NCBI GenBank assembly: GCA_029553845.1
Contig: JAKPKF010000390.1
Location: forward strand, 1 to 19,530
DNA: 19,530 bases
Direction: 5' to 3'
DNA from: a bacterium
Lineage (GTDB): Bacteria; Patescibacteria; Dojkabacteria; SC72
Shown here in pieces: positions 1 through 7,921 of this stretch. Position numbers and translations under genes: made by a program. The notes under the pieces were generated by a model. That model did not search any database. It was not told the origin of the DNA and saw only the letters and a list, made by a program, of their open reading frames with translations. Position 1 is the first letter of the stretch. Each line of letters starts with the position of its first letter.

Positions 1-375
1 CTTGTAAAAAGTTCAGAAAAAAGAAATGAAATCAGATATTTTCAATTAAAGAAATCTTTAAGTGAATCTGTAATACCATCTCTTGATGCTCTTAACCTAG
101 CAATAAAGGCAAGTAAAGAATTAAAACTAGATGAAAAGACAAAGGCTTGGTTAGATGGAATCTTGGCAACAATACAGTCATTAGAGAAATCATTTTCAGA
201 GATAGGAATAAAACAATATTTACCAATCAAAGGGGATAAATTTGATCCAACAAAACATGAAGCAGTAGCAACCGTAGAAGGTGGAAAAAGTGGTGAAATA
301 TATGACTTGGTACAACCAGGTTATATATTAGACAACACTGTAATTAAGCCAGCTCGTGTTGTTGTGTCAAAATAA
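1..375 (+). CDS. grpE: GrpE nucleotide exchange factor, 3' part only
   Basis: This is the C-terminal 124 residues of GrpE, open from the first base in frame 1 and ending at TAA 373-375; the true start lies left of the window. GrpE drives ADP release from DnaK in the cytoplasm. The first ~60 residues are the end of the long dimerising helix and four-helix bundle (charged, with a Ser-Leu-Asp-Ala-Leu-Asn stretch). The last ~45 form the beta-wing that contacts the DnaK nucleotide-binding domain. They carry the family signature: FDPTKHEAVATVEGG, a GEIYDLVQPGY segment, and a KPARVVVS ending. The TTG at 163 is only an internal codon, because the reading frame continues upstream with GrpE-like sequence. 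dnaK follows after 24 bases without a terminator, so the two are probably co-transcribed. hrcA or dnaJ could lie outside the window. Confidence 0.93.
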   Translation, partial: LVKSSEKRNEIRYFQLKKSLSESVIPSLDALNLAIKASKELKLDEKTKAWLDGILATIQSLEKSFSEIGIKQYLPIKGDKFDPTKHEAVATVEGGKSGEIYDLVQPGYILDNTVIKPARVVVSK

Positions 376-399
376 ATATAAATTTTTATTAATAAATAT

Positions 400-2292
400 A
401 TGTCAAAAATTATAGGAATAGATCTCGGAACTACAAACTCCGTAATGGCCTACATGGAAGGTGGAAAGCCAAATGTAATTCCAAATGCGCAAGGTGGAAG
501 ATTGACCCCATCTGTAGTTGCAATTGGTGACAAAGGAGAAGTCCTTGTAGGAAATCCTGCAAAAAACCAAGCAGTAACAAATCCAGAGGGAACAATTTAC
601 TCAGTAAAAAGATTAATCGGAAGATCATGGGATGATCCAGAAGTTAAAAAAGATAAAGAACTTCTTCCATTTGAAATGAGGAAATCTTCCTCAGGTGGTG
701 TAGAGGTAAAAATGAAAGACAAGTGGTACTCACCACAGGAGATATCTGCGAAGATTCTTGCAAAAATGAAAAAAGATGCAGAAGATTTCCTTGGAGAAGA
801 GGTTAAAGAAGCAGTAATAACTGTACCAGCTTATTTTGATGACTCTCAAAGACAAGCTACAAAAGATGCAGGAAAGATTGCTGGATTAGATGTAAAAAGA
901 ATCGTAAATGAACCAACAGCAGCAGCGCTAGCATATGGGGTAGAAAAAGGAAAAGAAGAAAAAGTTGCAATATTTGACCTTGGAGGTGGTACCTTTGATA
1001 TCTCCATACTAGAGATTGGCGATGGAGTATTTGAGGTTCTCTCTACAAATGGAGATACCCATCTTGGAGGAGATGACTTTGACCAGAAAATAATAGACTT
1101 TCTAGCTGACCAATTTAAAGCAAAAGAGGGAATAGATTTAAGAAATGATAGGACATCACTTCAGAGATTAAGAGAATTTGCAGAAAAAGCAAAGGTAGAG
1201 TTATCAACATCAGAAGAAACAGAGATAAATATCCCTTACATAACAGCAGATGCAAATGGACCAAAACATTTAAAAGAAAAATTAACAAGATCTGAATTAG
1301 AGAAACTAACAAGCGATTTAATTGAAAGAACTGTTGAGCCATGTAAGAAAGCTCTTAAAGATGCAGGACTTTCAATCAAGGATGTAGATGAAATACTTCT
1401 AGTAGGTGGTATGACAAGAATGCCAGCAGTTATTAAAAAAGTTGAAGAACTTTTTGGAAAAGAAGCAAACAAGGGAGTAAACCCAGATGAGGTTGTAGCT
1501 GTTGGAGCTGCAATTCAAGGAGGGGTATTAGGTGGAGATGTAAAAGACATTACTCTTCTAGATGTTACACCACTGTCTTTAGGATTAGAGACTCTAGGTG
1601 GAATTATGACAAAATTAATAGAGAAGAACACAACAATCCCTGTAGAAAAGAAACAGATATTCTCTACTGCAGCAGATAATCAACCAGGGGTTGAAATACA
1701 TATCCTTCAAGGAGAAAGAGAAATGGCAGCAGATAACAAGACCTTAGGTCGATTTATCCTTGACGGTATCCCACCTGCACCAAGAGGAGTTCCTCAGATT
1801 GAGGTATCTTTCTCTATAGATGCAAACGGTATCCTAAATGTAAAAGCAGTAGATCTTGCAACTAAGAAAGAACAGAAAATTACCATCACAGCATCTACAG
1901 GATTAAAAGAAGAAGAGATAGAGAAGATGGTCGAAGATGCCAAGAAGAATGCTGAGGAAGACAAAAAGAAGAAAGAAAGAGCAGAAACAAGGAACGAGGC
2001 CGATACTCTGTGCTTTGGTGTTGAGAAGCTAATCAAAGAAAATGGGGACAAAATAGATTCTTCTGAGAAGGAAGATCTTGAGAAGCAGTCCGAAGAGCTA
2101 AAAAAGATAATTGAGAAAGAAGATTTTGATATGGAAGATGTAAAAAAGAAAACAGATGAACTTATGGAGAAAATGCAGGAAGTAGGAAAGAAGATGTATG
2201 AAAAGGTCGCTCAAGAGTCAAAGCCTGAGGAAGAAGGAAAGAAAGAAGAAAAGAAGGACAACGATGTCAAAGAGGGAGAGGTTGTAGATTAA
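400..2292 (+). CDS. dnaK: Hsp70 chaperone DnaK
   Basis: Complete DnaK of 630 residues, normal for the family. It binds exposed hydrophobic peptides in an ATP-controlled cycle with DnaJ and GrpE. The N-terminal ATPase domain starts with the phosphate-1 motif [10 protein letters not shown] (residues 5-14). It continues with a [11 protein letters not shown] segment and the phosphate-2 motif FDLGGGTFD, followed by HLGGDDFD and the LVGGMTRMP motif. The conserved interdomain linker and start of the substrate-binding domain read [16 protein letters not shown]. The C-terminal lid is helical and the tail is a Lys/Glu-rich stretch ending in EGEVVD. The start ATG at 400 gives the canonical [13 protein letters not shown]; there is no Shine-Dalgarno, only an A/T-rich leader. 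A strong terminator lies 23 bases after the stop. No frameshift or unusual residue was seen. Confidence 0.98.
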   Translation: MSKIIGIDLGTTNSVMAYMEGGKPNVIPNAQGGRLTPSVVAIGDKGEVLVGNPAKNQAVTNPEGTIYSVKRLIGRSWDDPEVKKDKELLPFEMRKSSSGGVEVKMKDKWYSPQEISAKILAKMKKDAEDFLGEEVKEAVITVPAYFDDSQRQATKDAGKIAGLDVKRIVNEPTAAALAYGVEKGKEEKVAIFDLGGGTFDISILEIGDGVFEVLSTNGDTHLGGDDFDQKIIDFLADQFKAKEGIDLRNDRTSLQRLREFAEKAKVELSTSEETEINIPYITADANGPKHLKEKLTRSELEKLTSDLIERTVEPCKKALKDAGLSIKDVDEILLVGGMTRMPAVIKKVEELFGKEANKGVNPDEVVAVGAAIQGGVLGGDVKDITLLDVTPLSLGLETLGGIMTKLIEKNTTIPVEKKQIFSTAADNQPGVEIHILQGEREMAADNKTLGRFILDGIPPAPRGVPQIEVSFSIDANGILNVKAVDLATKKEQKITITASTGLKEEEIEKMVEDAKKNAEEDKKKKERAETRNEADTLCFGVEKLIKENGDKIDSSEKEDLEKQSEELKKIIEKEDFDMEDVKKKTDELMEKMQEVGKKMYEKVAQESKPEEEGKKEEKKDNDVKEGEVVD

Positions 2293-2314
2293 CCTTCTGG
2301 CGTGTAAAAGAATT

Positions 2315-2344
2315 AGAGGAGACTGTTGGTCTCCTCTTTTTTTT
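2315..2344 (+). terminator. Rho-independent terminator of grpE-dnaK
   Basis: A 9-bp perfect stem (AGAGGAGAC, 2315-2323, pairing with GTCTCCTCT, 2329-2337) has a 5-base loop TGTTG and runs into an uninterrupted T tract to 2344. It sits 23 bases after the dnaK stop, so it ends the chaperone transcript before the next gene. Confidence 0.92.
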
Positions 2345-2369
2345 ATGGTACGATAAATAGAATAATATT

Positions 2370-2378
2370 TGCTACACT
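2370..2378 (+). promoter_or_regulatory. Extended -10 promoter box just before the ligase-like gene
   Basis: TGCTACACT reads as an extended -10 (TG-N-TACACT, hexamer at 2373-2378). Only 8 bases (GCCGAGAT) separate it from the ATG at 2387. Transcription would then begin at or one to two bases before the start codon, giving a leaderless message. No convincing -35 was seen. The upstream dnaK terminator requires a new promoter here. Confidence 0.5.
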
Positions 2379-2386
2379 GCCGAGAT

Positions 2387-4702
2387 ATGCTTAGAGATTC
2401 AGAGGGCACCAAGAAAGAAAAAATTGCACTCCCAGTTATTCAAAAATACTTATTTCTTGCCATGCTATTCCTTCTTCCTCTCTCCATAATTCCATTCCCA
2501 TGGGATTGGACTGAAAAAGGTATGTCTTTGGTTATTCTAATATTTTCAACAATTATCTTAGGGATTGAGGTTATTAAGCTAATATGGGATGGAAAAGCCA
2601 CACTTATAAAGAGCCTTTTAGATATGGGCTCGTTTGCCATTTTAATCTCTCTTATACTGTCAACCTTACTTTCGAAAGATATTAATTCCAGCCTTTGGGG
2701 AGTAGACAACAGACTGGGTTCAGGATTAATCGTTTTCATAGCAGTAATCTTAGTATCTTTTAGTGCACGAACATTCATACATAATATACGAGATATTAAG
2801 ATGGTAATACTCTCCTTCCTAGGAGGTTTGTTTATTTCAAATATCTTGAGTATATTCTCTTTTCTAGGATCAAACATATGGGAAATAATTCCTGTATACA
2901 AAGAAATGCATCAGGCAGGCCTACCACTCTTGAGATCTGAGAAAGTTCAAGTCCTGATCAATATGGTAGGGATATTACTTTCTTTGGGGATTATTGGGGA
3001 GAGAATGTTAAGACGAGATGGGAAAAGTTTAGCCATGACACTGTGCTATATTTTTCTCGTTTCTGCTATTGTTAATCTTTGGATATTCTCAATTCATCAG
3101 GGAATAGCCATACTTGTACTTTTTACAATTATTCTCTTTCTAATCTTAATTTTAGTACTACCAAGATTAAAGATAGGGAAAGGATTAAAAAGAGATTTTG
3201 TAATTCTTTTCATTGGTATATTCTTAACGATTGCACTGCCAGTTGTATTACTTCAAATACCATCGTTGAGAGCAATCATTATTCCTAGGGGTGTAAATCT
3301 AGTAGCAGAGGTATCTCTTGGTGCGGATATCTCTTGGATAATTGCAGCTTCTGTTTTTGTTGATTCGTTATGGAAAGGTTTGTTTGGTCTTGGAGTAGAT
3401 ACATATACAATTGCCTACAATATGTTTAAACCACTAAATGAAGCACTTATCTCTTTTAACAGTGTAAATTTTTACTTTGCAGGAAATGAACTCTTTACTA
3501 AATTTTCAAATGGAGGATTAATATGGCTAATCGCTTGGGGATTCTTTGGTTTTCTTTTGGCAAAACTTCTAAAAGATGATTTAAGGAAATTTAGATTGTA
3601 TCAGGAGGACAATGCTGCATTCCTTCTTGTTATGTTTGACTTTACTCTTGTATTTCTTTTTCTTTCCTCTCTGTTTGTTACATATTCTATATATGTAATA
3701 TTTGTTCTTTTTGTATTAATTTCTCTACATAGTATTTTGAAAGATATCCTTGGTAAGGGCAGTGGAGATAAATTTGTTTTTAAACTTTGGGCAGCTAATG
3801 TCTCTTCAAAAGCAGAATCTGGGAAAGCGATGTACAATATCAATGTTTTTCTTACAGTAGTAACGGTGTTAATAACTTGTGGATTCTTGGTCCTTTGGGG
3901 ATCAAAAGTAATATCGAGCGCATATTTACTGAAAGCTGAATCATACTATATCGAACAGAAGAAGATATATGCCGAGAAAGAACCTTCACTTAACCAAAGG
4001 GAAGACTTTGTAAAACGAATGACTGGTTACTACTCCAAAGCATTGAAGTTTGACAACAAGGACCCTCTTGTGAACAGAAAATTGGGATTGATGTATCTTG
4101 AACAGGTAGGAATTGCAGCAGAGAAATATTCAAAGAATAAGGAGTCTGAAGAAGCAAATGCAATAATAAAAAATATTGGACAGTGGAAGAACTATGCAAT
4201 TGATTCTATCCGAAAAAGTATTGATAGAAGTCCAGCTATATATGCAAACTGGGAGGCGAGAGCTAGGGTATATATGGGACTGGTAGGCTTTGGCTTTTAT
4301 GATTACACTGCAGATGCTCTTTTCTCTCTTGAAAAAGCAATAGAATTAAATCCTTTGAATTTTGAATTGTACTACTACAAAGCACAACTAAATGTAATAA
4401 GTGGAGATAAAGATGGAGCATTGTCTGCTTTGACTCAAGTTTTAGGTATTAATCCACAGCATGTTGCATCAATAATGTTAGCAGGAGAGATCAATAAAGA
4501 GAAAGGAAATATTGAAGTATATGAATCATACTTAAAAGCGGCAAAGAAGATTTTAGAAATACAGGGCAATACAGATGTGGAACAATACAGGGAAATTTCG
4601 AATCAATTGAATGAATTAGCAAAAGATGATTCGAAAGGGGAAGTAAAAGAAGAAGAAACTACACCAGTCGTGGAGACAGCGCCTGCTGAGGCCGGAGAGT
4701 AA
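2387..4702 (+). CDS. O-antigen ligase/polymerase-like membrane protein with C-terminal TPR repeats
   Basis: A 771-residue polytopic membrane protein. Residues ~20-440 hold about a dozen hydrophobic helices. Before an early loop there is the motif LLSKDINSSLWG (near 95-105), and near 365 the motif AGNELFTKFSNGG; both resemble WzyC/O-antigen-ligase proteins, which move lipid-linked glycans onto acceptors. A last membrane helix (~486-508) is followed by a soluble part with TPR-like helix pairs. The clearest is at ~640-700, with EKAIELNPLNFELYYYKAQL and a following SALTQVLGINPQ. The tail (~750-771) is acidic low complexity. ATG 2387 is chosen over an upstream TTG at 2369 because it follows the -10 box. 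Its 3' end overlaps comF by 100 bases on the other strand. The family is a similarity call; the glycan substrate is unknown, and a role in general surface glycosylation is inference. Confidence 0.75.
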   Translation: MLRDSEGTKKEKIALPVIQKYLFLAMLFLLPLSIIPFPWDWTEKGMSLVILIFSTIILGIEVIKLIWDGKATLIKSLLDMGSFAILISLILSTLLSKDINSSLWGVDNRLGSGLIVFIAVILVSFSARTFIHNIRDIKMVILSFLGGLFISNILSIFSFLGSNIWEIIPVYKEMHQAGLPLLRSEKVQVLINMVGILLSLGIIGERMLRRDGKSLAMTLCYIFLVSAIVNLWIFSIHQGIAILVLFTIILFLILILVLPRLKIGKGLKRDFVILFIGIFLTIALPVVLLQIPSLRAIIIPRGVNLVAEVSLGADISWIIAASVFVDSLWKGLFGLGVDTYTIAYNMFKPLNEALISFNSVNFYFAGNELFTKFSNGGLIWLIAWGFFGFLLAKLLKDDLRKFRLYQEDNAAFLLVMFDFTLVFLFLSSLFVTYSIYVIFVLFVLISLHSILKDILGKGSGDKFVFKLWAANVSSKAESGKAMYNINVFLTVVTVLITCGFLVLWGSKVISSAYLLKAESYYIEQKKIYAEKEPSLNQREDFVKRMTGYYSKALKFDNKDPLVNRKLGLMYLEQVGIAAEKYSKNKESEEANAIIKNIGQWKNYAIDSIRKSIDRSPAIYANWEARARVYMGLVGFGFYDYTADALFSLEKAIELNPLNFELYYYKAQLNVISGDKDGALSALTQVLGINPQHVASIMLAGEINKEKGNIEVYESYLKAAKKILEIQGNTDVEQYREISNQLNELAKDDSKGEVKEEETTPVVETAPAEAGE

Positions 4703-5382
4703 TATGGTTTACCTCTAAAAAGACAGAGTGCATTTACTGAAACATCTGCTTCCTTCTTTATTACCTTTGAGATATTCTCTAGAGTACTTCCTGTCGTGAT
4801 GACATCATCTAAAATTGTTACAGAATTGTACTTATCTAGCAATGACCTATCTTTTATATAGAAATTAGACATTGTTTCTTCCAACCTACTGTCTCTATCT
4901 TTCAAAGATTGATGCCCTTTCTCTATTTTTCTTCCAATTAAATCAAAAGAGAAATGACATTTGTAATGTTTAGAAATATTCTCAACAAGTAGCTCTGTTT
5001 GATTAAATCCTCGCTCACTTCTTCTTAAGAAGGATATTGGAACAGGTATGAAAAGAGAGTTATTAAAATCAATATTCCTGATACTTTCTAACAAGAATTC
5101 AGAAATATATCTACCAATATCTTGCATCCCTTTGTACTTGTAACTTTTTAGAATTTTTGAAGATATCTTGTTGTATTCCCACGCTACAACAACTCTATCC
5201 AAGGAGTAATCTTTTTTACATTGTGCATGTGTACAGTAATTTGGAGATATTCTCCGACAGATATAACATTCAGGCAGATTCTTCCTGAAACTCTTCTTAC
5301 ATGTATTACAAAGATATTCACCATATTTGCCACAAACATGGCAAGATTTTGGATATACTAAATCTAGAAGAGACGACATCAT
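4603..5382 (-). CDS. comF: ComF family phosphoribosyltransferase-like protein
   Basis: A 259-residue ComF/GntX-type protein. The N-terminus is a cysteine-rich double zinc ribbon: CHVC and CNTC pairs at residues 14-28 and further Cys at 39, 42, 50 and 55. Next comes a type I phosphoribosyltransferase fold with RRSERGFNQ (~120-128) and the PRPP-binding loop VTILDDVITTGST (188-200). In transformable bacteria ComF helps DNA uptake, probably in handling the incoming strand; its substrate is not known. Family members usually stop soon after the LFRGKPYY-like end, reached here at ~228. The last ~31 residues are Ser/Thr-rich and are antisense to the 3' end of the convergent ligase-like gene. Two adjacent ATGs (5382 and 5379) are both possible; the second gives 258 residues and fits a leaderless start better. 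No terminator was seen between the convergent genes. Confidence 0.9.
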   Translation of the reverse strand: MMSSLLDLVYPKSCHVCGKYGEYLCNTCKKSFRKNLPECYICRRISPNYCTHAQCKKDYSLDRVVVAWEYNKISSKILKSYKYKGMQDIGRYISEFLLESIRNIDFNNSLFIPVPISFLRRSERGFNQTELLVENISKHYKCHFSFDLIGRKIEKGHQSLKDRDSRLEETMSNFYIKDRSLLDKYNSVTILDDVITTGSTLENISKVIKKEADVSVNALCLFRGKPYYSPASAGAVSTTGVVSSSFTSPFESSFANSFN

Positions 5383-5389
5383 AACTTAA

Positions 5390-5427
5390 TTTATCAATAA
5401 AAAATTAAAAACAAATTAATTGATAAA
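5390..5427. repeat. Perfect 9-bp inverted repeat in the comF-murJ spacer
   Basis: TTTATCAAT (5390-5398) and ATTGATAAA (5419-5427) are perfect reverse complements, separated by 20 A/T-rich bases. Each arm carries a TG-A-TAAA element pointing outward: minus strand toward comF (TAAATT 5393-5388, five bases before ATG 5382 and eight before ATG 5379), plus strand toward murJ. It could be a pair of divergent -10 elements or an operator. It lacks a T tract and GC, so a terminator is unlikely. Confidence 0.5.
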
Positions 5428-5444
5428 AAATTCTCTTTAAATTA

Positions 5445-5453
5445 TGATATTAT
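5445..5453 (+). promoter_or_regulatory. Candidate extended -10 promoter for murJ
   Basis: TGATATTAT reads TG-N-TATTAT, with the hexamer at 5448-5453, 34 bases before the murJ ATG. No good -35 is present at 17 bases. A second weaker TG-A-TATATA lies at 5475-5483, only four bases before the ATG. One of these, or the right arm of the inverted repeat, should start murJ transcription. Confidence 0.4.
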
Positions 5454-5487
5454 TCGCACAGTTGAACTTAACCTTGATATATATTAA

Positions 5488-7278
5488 ATGATAAAGCTTG
5501 GACTTAAGAAGAACAGCATCTTTTTTGTAATGCTTCTTCTCTTCATAACAAAGATACTTGGATTTTTAAAACTCAGAACCATTGCTCAGCTCTTTGGTGT
5601 CTCTCATGAACTAGATATATTCTGGGCAGCTTTTACTATCCCAGACATGATATTTACTGTTCTTGTTGCAGGCTCTATTAATGCAGCTATCATTCCAATA
5701 TTCTCTGAAATTTTCTACAAAAAGGGTAAAGAAAGTTTAGATCGTTTCTTCAATTATCTTTTCATAGTTTTAACTGTGTCCTGCCTTCTGATTGCAGGTC
5801 TTTTTTTTGTATTTACACCTTGGATTACAAACTCCGTTATTAACTCAGAGGTACTCCAGAAATTCTTAGATCTGTCAGGCAGAATAACTCCTGCAGATTA
5901 CCATATGTTTGTTACACTCACTAGATTGATGTTGCTTTCACCAATACTGCTAGCAACCAGCAGTCTTGTAACAGCATACCTGCAGATTAAGAAAGAATTC
6001 TTAACAACCTCTCTTGCACCCATCTTCTACAATCTTGGAATGATAATTGGTCCAATAATTTTTGTTGTATTTGGAAATCTTGGAGTAGAAGGAATCGCAA
6101 TCTCTGCGGTTATTAGCTCTGTATTACATCTTCTTGTACAGCTCCCCAAATTTGCAAAGCATTTTAATGATGGCTTTACACTAAGCATTAGTTACTTCAA
6201 AAATGCATTCCGAGATATACATATATGGAGAACATTCAAGTTAGCAATTCCAAGAACAATTGGTATATTAGGAGAACAGATAAATGGATTAGTAAATACC
6301 CTAATTAGTTTCTCTCTTACAGCTGGTGCTCTTAGTGCATACAGATTTGCAATTAGTTTGCATCTTTTTCCAATAAATATAATTGGAAGTGCTGTAGCAC
6401 AAGTTGCGCTACCTGATTTGGCACAACATAGTGGAGACAGAAAGAAGTTTGTTAAGATCCTGGATTCTTCCATACAGTTTGCTTTGTATATTGTATTTCC
6501 AGTTGTAGCTATGATGATGATACTTAGGCTCCCAATAGTTCGTTTAGTATACGGCTCTGGTGCCTTTGACTGGAGGGCAACAATTTTAACTGCATGGTGT
6601 CTTGTCCTTCTAGGATTTTCCATAATTGGACAAACTGTAGCACAGATAGTTCTTAGAGCGTTCTATGCTCTTAAGGAGACATGGCTTCCCCTTGTAGCAA
6701 TTGTTATCAGTATTATAGTAAACATTGTTCTTGCTTACTATCTCACAAATTTCTTTAGCCATTATTATGATTGGAGACCAATATTTGACCAAATGGTATA
6801 CCAAATTTCTTCAGCAAATGGAGAGGGCTTCTTGGTAGTGCTGAAATCCTTTGTAAAAGATTTTCTTAGGTGGTCATCGGACAGGGGAACCTCTGACATG
6901 GCAGTTGGTGGTTTAGCATTAGGTTTTGGAATCTCTTATTTTGTAGAGATGATACTTCTCATGCTATTGCTTAATTTTAAGGGAAAGATAATTACATGGA
7001 AGAGGACAATTAAACCTATCCTAGTGAAAGCTCTTAACACAGTGATAATGGCAGTTGGCATGTATTTTGTCTTTAAACTTTTTGATTTCCAGCTAGACAC
7101 GACACGAACATGGTCAATTATTGTTCTTTCGGTAGTGGTATGTTCGTACGGTCTTCTATCCTACTGGATAGGGTCTAAAGTGTTTGGAATAAAAGAGGTA
7201 GACAAATTTGAAAGCAGAATCGTAGCAATATTCTCTAAATTTTTCAGTAAGGGGGAGAAAGATGCAGAGACTGTTTAA
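5488..7278 (+). CDS. murJ: Lipid II flippase MurJ
   Basis: A 596-residue MurJ/MviN protein of the MOP transporter superfamily, which moves lipid II across the cytoplasmic membrane for peptidoglycan synthesis. The N-terminus matches the family well: a TKILGFLKLRTIAQLFG segment (~21-37), then DIFWAAFTIPD and a helix ending in NAAIIPIFSEIF. About 14 hydrophobic helices run through the protein. In the C-terminal half a long hydrophilic insertion (roughly residues 424-468, with FFSHYYDWRPIFDQ and WSSDRGTSDMA) enlarges one extracytoplasmic loop compared with typical ~500-residue homologues. The start ATG gives MIKLGLKKNS, with no Shine-Dalgarno but A/T-rich upstream sequence. The last 17 bases overlap the next gene, so the two are probably translationally coupled. 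The presence of MurJ supports a peptidoglycan wall. Confidence 0.94.
   Translation: MIKLGLKKNSIFFVMLLLFITKILGFLKLRTIAQLFGVSHELDIFWAAFTIPDMIFTVLVAGSINAAIIPIFSEIFYKKGKESLDRFFNYLFIVLTVSCLLIAGLFFVFTPWITNSVINSEVLQKFLDLSGRITPADYHMFVTLTRLMLLSPILLATSSLVTAYLQIKKEFLTTSLAPIFYNLGMIIGPIIFVVFGNLGVEGIAISAVISSVLHLLVQLPKFAKHFNDGFTLSISYFKNAFRDIHIWRTFKLAIPRTIGILGEQINGLVNTLISFSLTAGALSAYRFAISLHLFPINIIGSAVAQVALPDLAQHSGDRKKFVKILDSSIQFALYIVFPVVAMMMILRLPIVRLVYGSGAFDWRATILTAWCLVLLGFSIIGQTVAQIVLRAFYALKETWLPLVAIVISIIVNIVLAYYLTNFFSHYYDWRPIFDQMVYQISSANGEGFLVVLKSFVKDFLRWSSDRGTSDMAVGGLALGFGISYFVEMILLMLLLNFKGKIITWKRTIKPILVKALNTVIMAVGMYFVFKLFDFQLDTTRTWSIIVLSVVVCSYGLLSYWIGSKVFGIKEVDKFESRIVAIFSKFFSKGEKDAETV
7249..7257 (+). promoter_or_regulatory. 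Shine-Dalgarno site inside the end of murJ
   Basis: AAGGGGGAG lies four bases before ATG 7262, within the murJ coding end. It is the only strong ribosome binding site among the complete genes here, and it fixes the start of the downstream overlapping gene. Confidence 0.7.
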
Positions 7279-7855
7279 GATATTTGGAATCTTCCTTTTA
7301 CTACTAATTTTTCTTTTCATCTTCTTAACAGGAATGTATCTTCTGTGGGAGAGAGAGTTCAGTTCAAACCTTTCAAGCAAAAGTTGTGTGAGTAATAATC
7401 AGGTTAAAGAAATTTCTTTTGATGAAAGGATAAGAAATTTTGTTTTTTCCTCTGATAGAAGTGACTACATACAATTTACAAAAGGAGAAATACTTTATTT
7501 AATTTCCTCCGAATTAAAAAAAGAAGAGGGTGATATAGTTGTAAAAGATATGTGTGTAGATTCTTCAAAAGGAGTATGGAAAGTGTATCTGAATTTAACT
7601 GTTGCCGGGATAAAGAATGTCTGGTTTATCTTTGACATAATAAAAGATGATAGAGAAACAGCAGAACTGTATGTAGACAACCTGTATCTTGGAAATTTTT
7701 ATTTACCTTCCTTTATTTCTTCCTCACTTAAGGAGAAAATTAACAAAGGAATTAGTGATGCAATTGTTCTTGTAAATGAAAACAGTTTCTCTGGAAGGAG
7801 TATTACAAATATTGAACTTTTAGAAGAAGATATAGTGGTAAAAGGTGTGTATTAG
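7262..7855 (+). CDS. Single-pass membrane-anchored protein of unknown function, coupled to murJ
   Basis: A 197-residue protein I do not recognise firmly. Residues ~6-28 are one hydrophobic helix preceded by MQRLFK, so the bulk should lie outside the cytoplasm as an uncleaved anchor. The remaining ~165 residues alternate short beta-like strands and charged turns. Near the end, LYLGNFYLPSFISSSLKEK is followed by NKGISDAIVLVNEN and a final VVKG. This pattern (a strand, a Gly-x-Leu-Pro-like turn, then amphipathic strands) recalls YpmS/DUF2140-type proteins, but that is a weak resemblance. The start is supported by AAGGGGGAG four bases upstream. It overlaps murJ by 17 bases in another frame, and groES begins 66 bases later behind its own promoter. 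The close coupling suggests a job at the wall-synthesis site, which is inference. Confidence 0.7.
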   Translation: MQRLFKIFGIFLLLLIFLFIFLTGMYLLWEREFSSNLSSKSCVSNNQVKEISFDERIRNFVFSSDRSDYIQFTKGEILYLISSELKKEEGDIVVKDMCVDSSKGVWKVYLNLTVAGIKNVWFIFDIIKDDRETAELYVDNLYLGNFYLPSFISSSLKEKINKGISDAIVLVNENSFSGRSITNIELLEEDIVVKGVY

Positions 7856-7857
7856 GC

Positions 7858-7886
7858 TTGTCCAACAACATAACTTGTGATACAAT
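7858..7886 (+). promoter_or_regulatory. Sigma70-type promoter of groES-groEL
   Basis: TTGTCC (7858-7863) and TACAAT (7881-7886) are separated by exactly 17 bases, and TG stands one base before the -10 (extended -10). This is the best-formed promoter in the window. The predicted transcription start is near 7893, inside the CIRCE-like element. The -35 begins three bases after the preceding stop codon. Confidence 0.7.
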
Positions 7887-7889
7887 TCT

Positions 7890-7916
7890 CTAGCAATCCT
7901 TAAATTAATCTGCTAA
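7890..7916 (+). promoter_or_regulatory. CIRCE-like HrcA operator before groES
   Basis: The 27-base CIRCE architecture (9-9-9) is present in degenerate form: left half CTAGCAATC (7890-7898, 7 of 9 matches to TTAGCACTC), spacer of nine bases, right half ATCTGCTAA (7908-7916, 6 of 9 matches to GAGTGCTAA). The outer TAGCA and TGCTA arms are perfect and lie at exactly the canonical distance. It overlaps the predicted start of transcription and ends five bases before the groES ATG, where HrcA normally acts. Confidence 0.5.
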
Positions 7917-7921
7917 TAAAT

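Noticed and set aside
2369..2386. TTG start six codons before the ligase-like ATG
   Set aside because: The TTG overlaps the extended -10 element itself; ATG 2387 is the first sensible start.
2440..2901. 153-codon minus-strand open frame inside the ligase-like gene
   Set aside because: Shadow frame; the plus-strand frame has clear membrane helices and motifs, and no promoter or RBS supports the minus one.
5390..5427. Inverted repeat as an intrinsic terminator
   Set aside because: The stem is almost pure A/T with a 20-base loop and no T tract, and it lies between divergent starts where no transcript needs to end.
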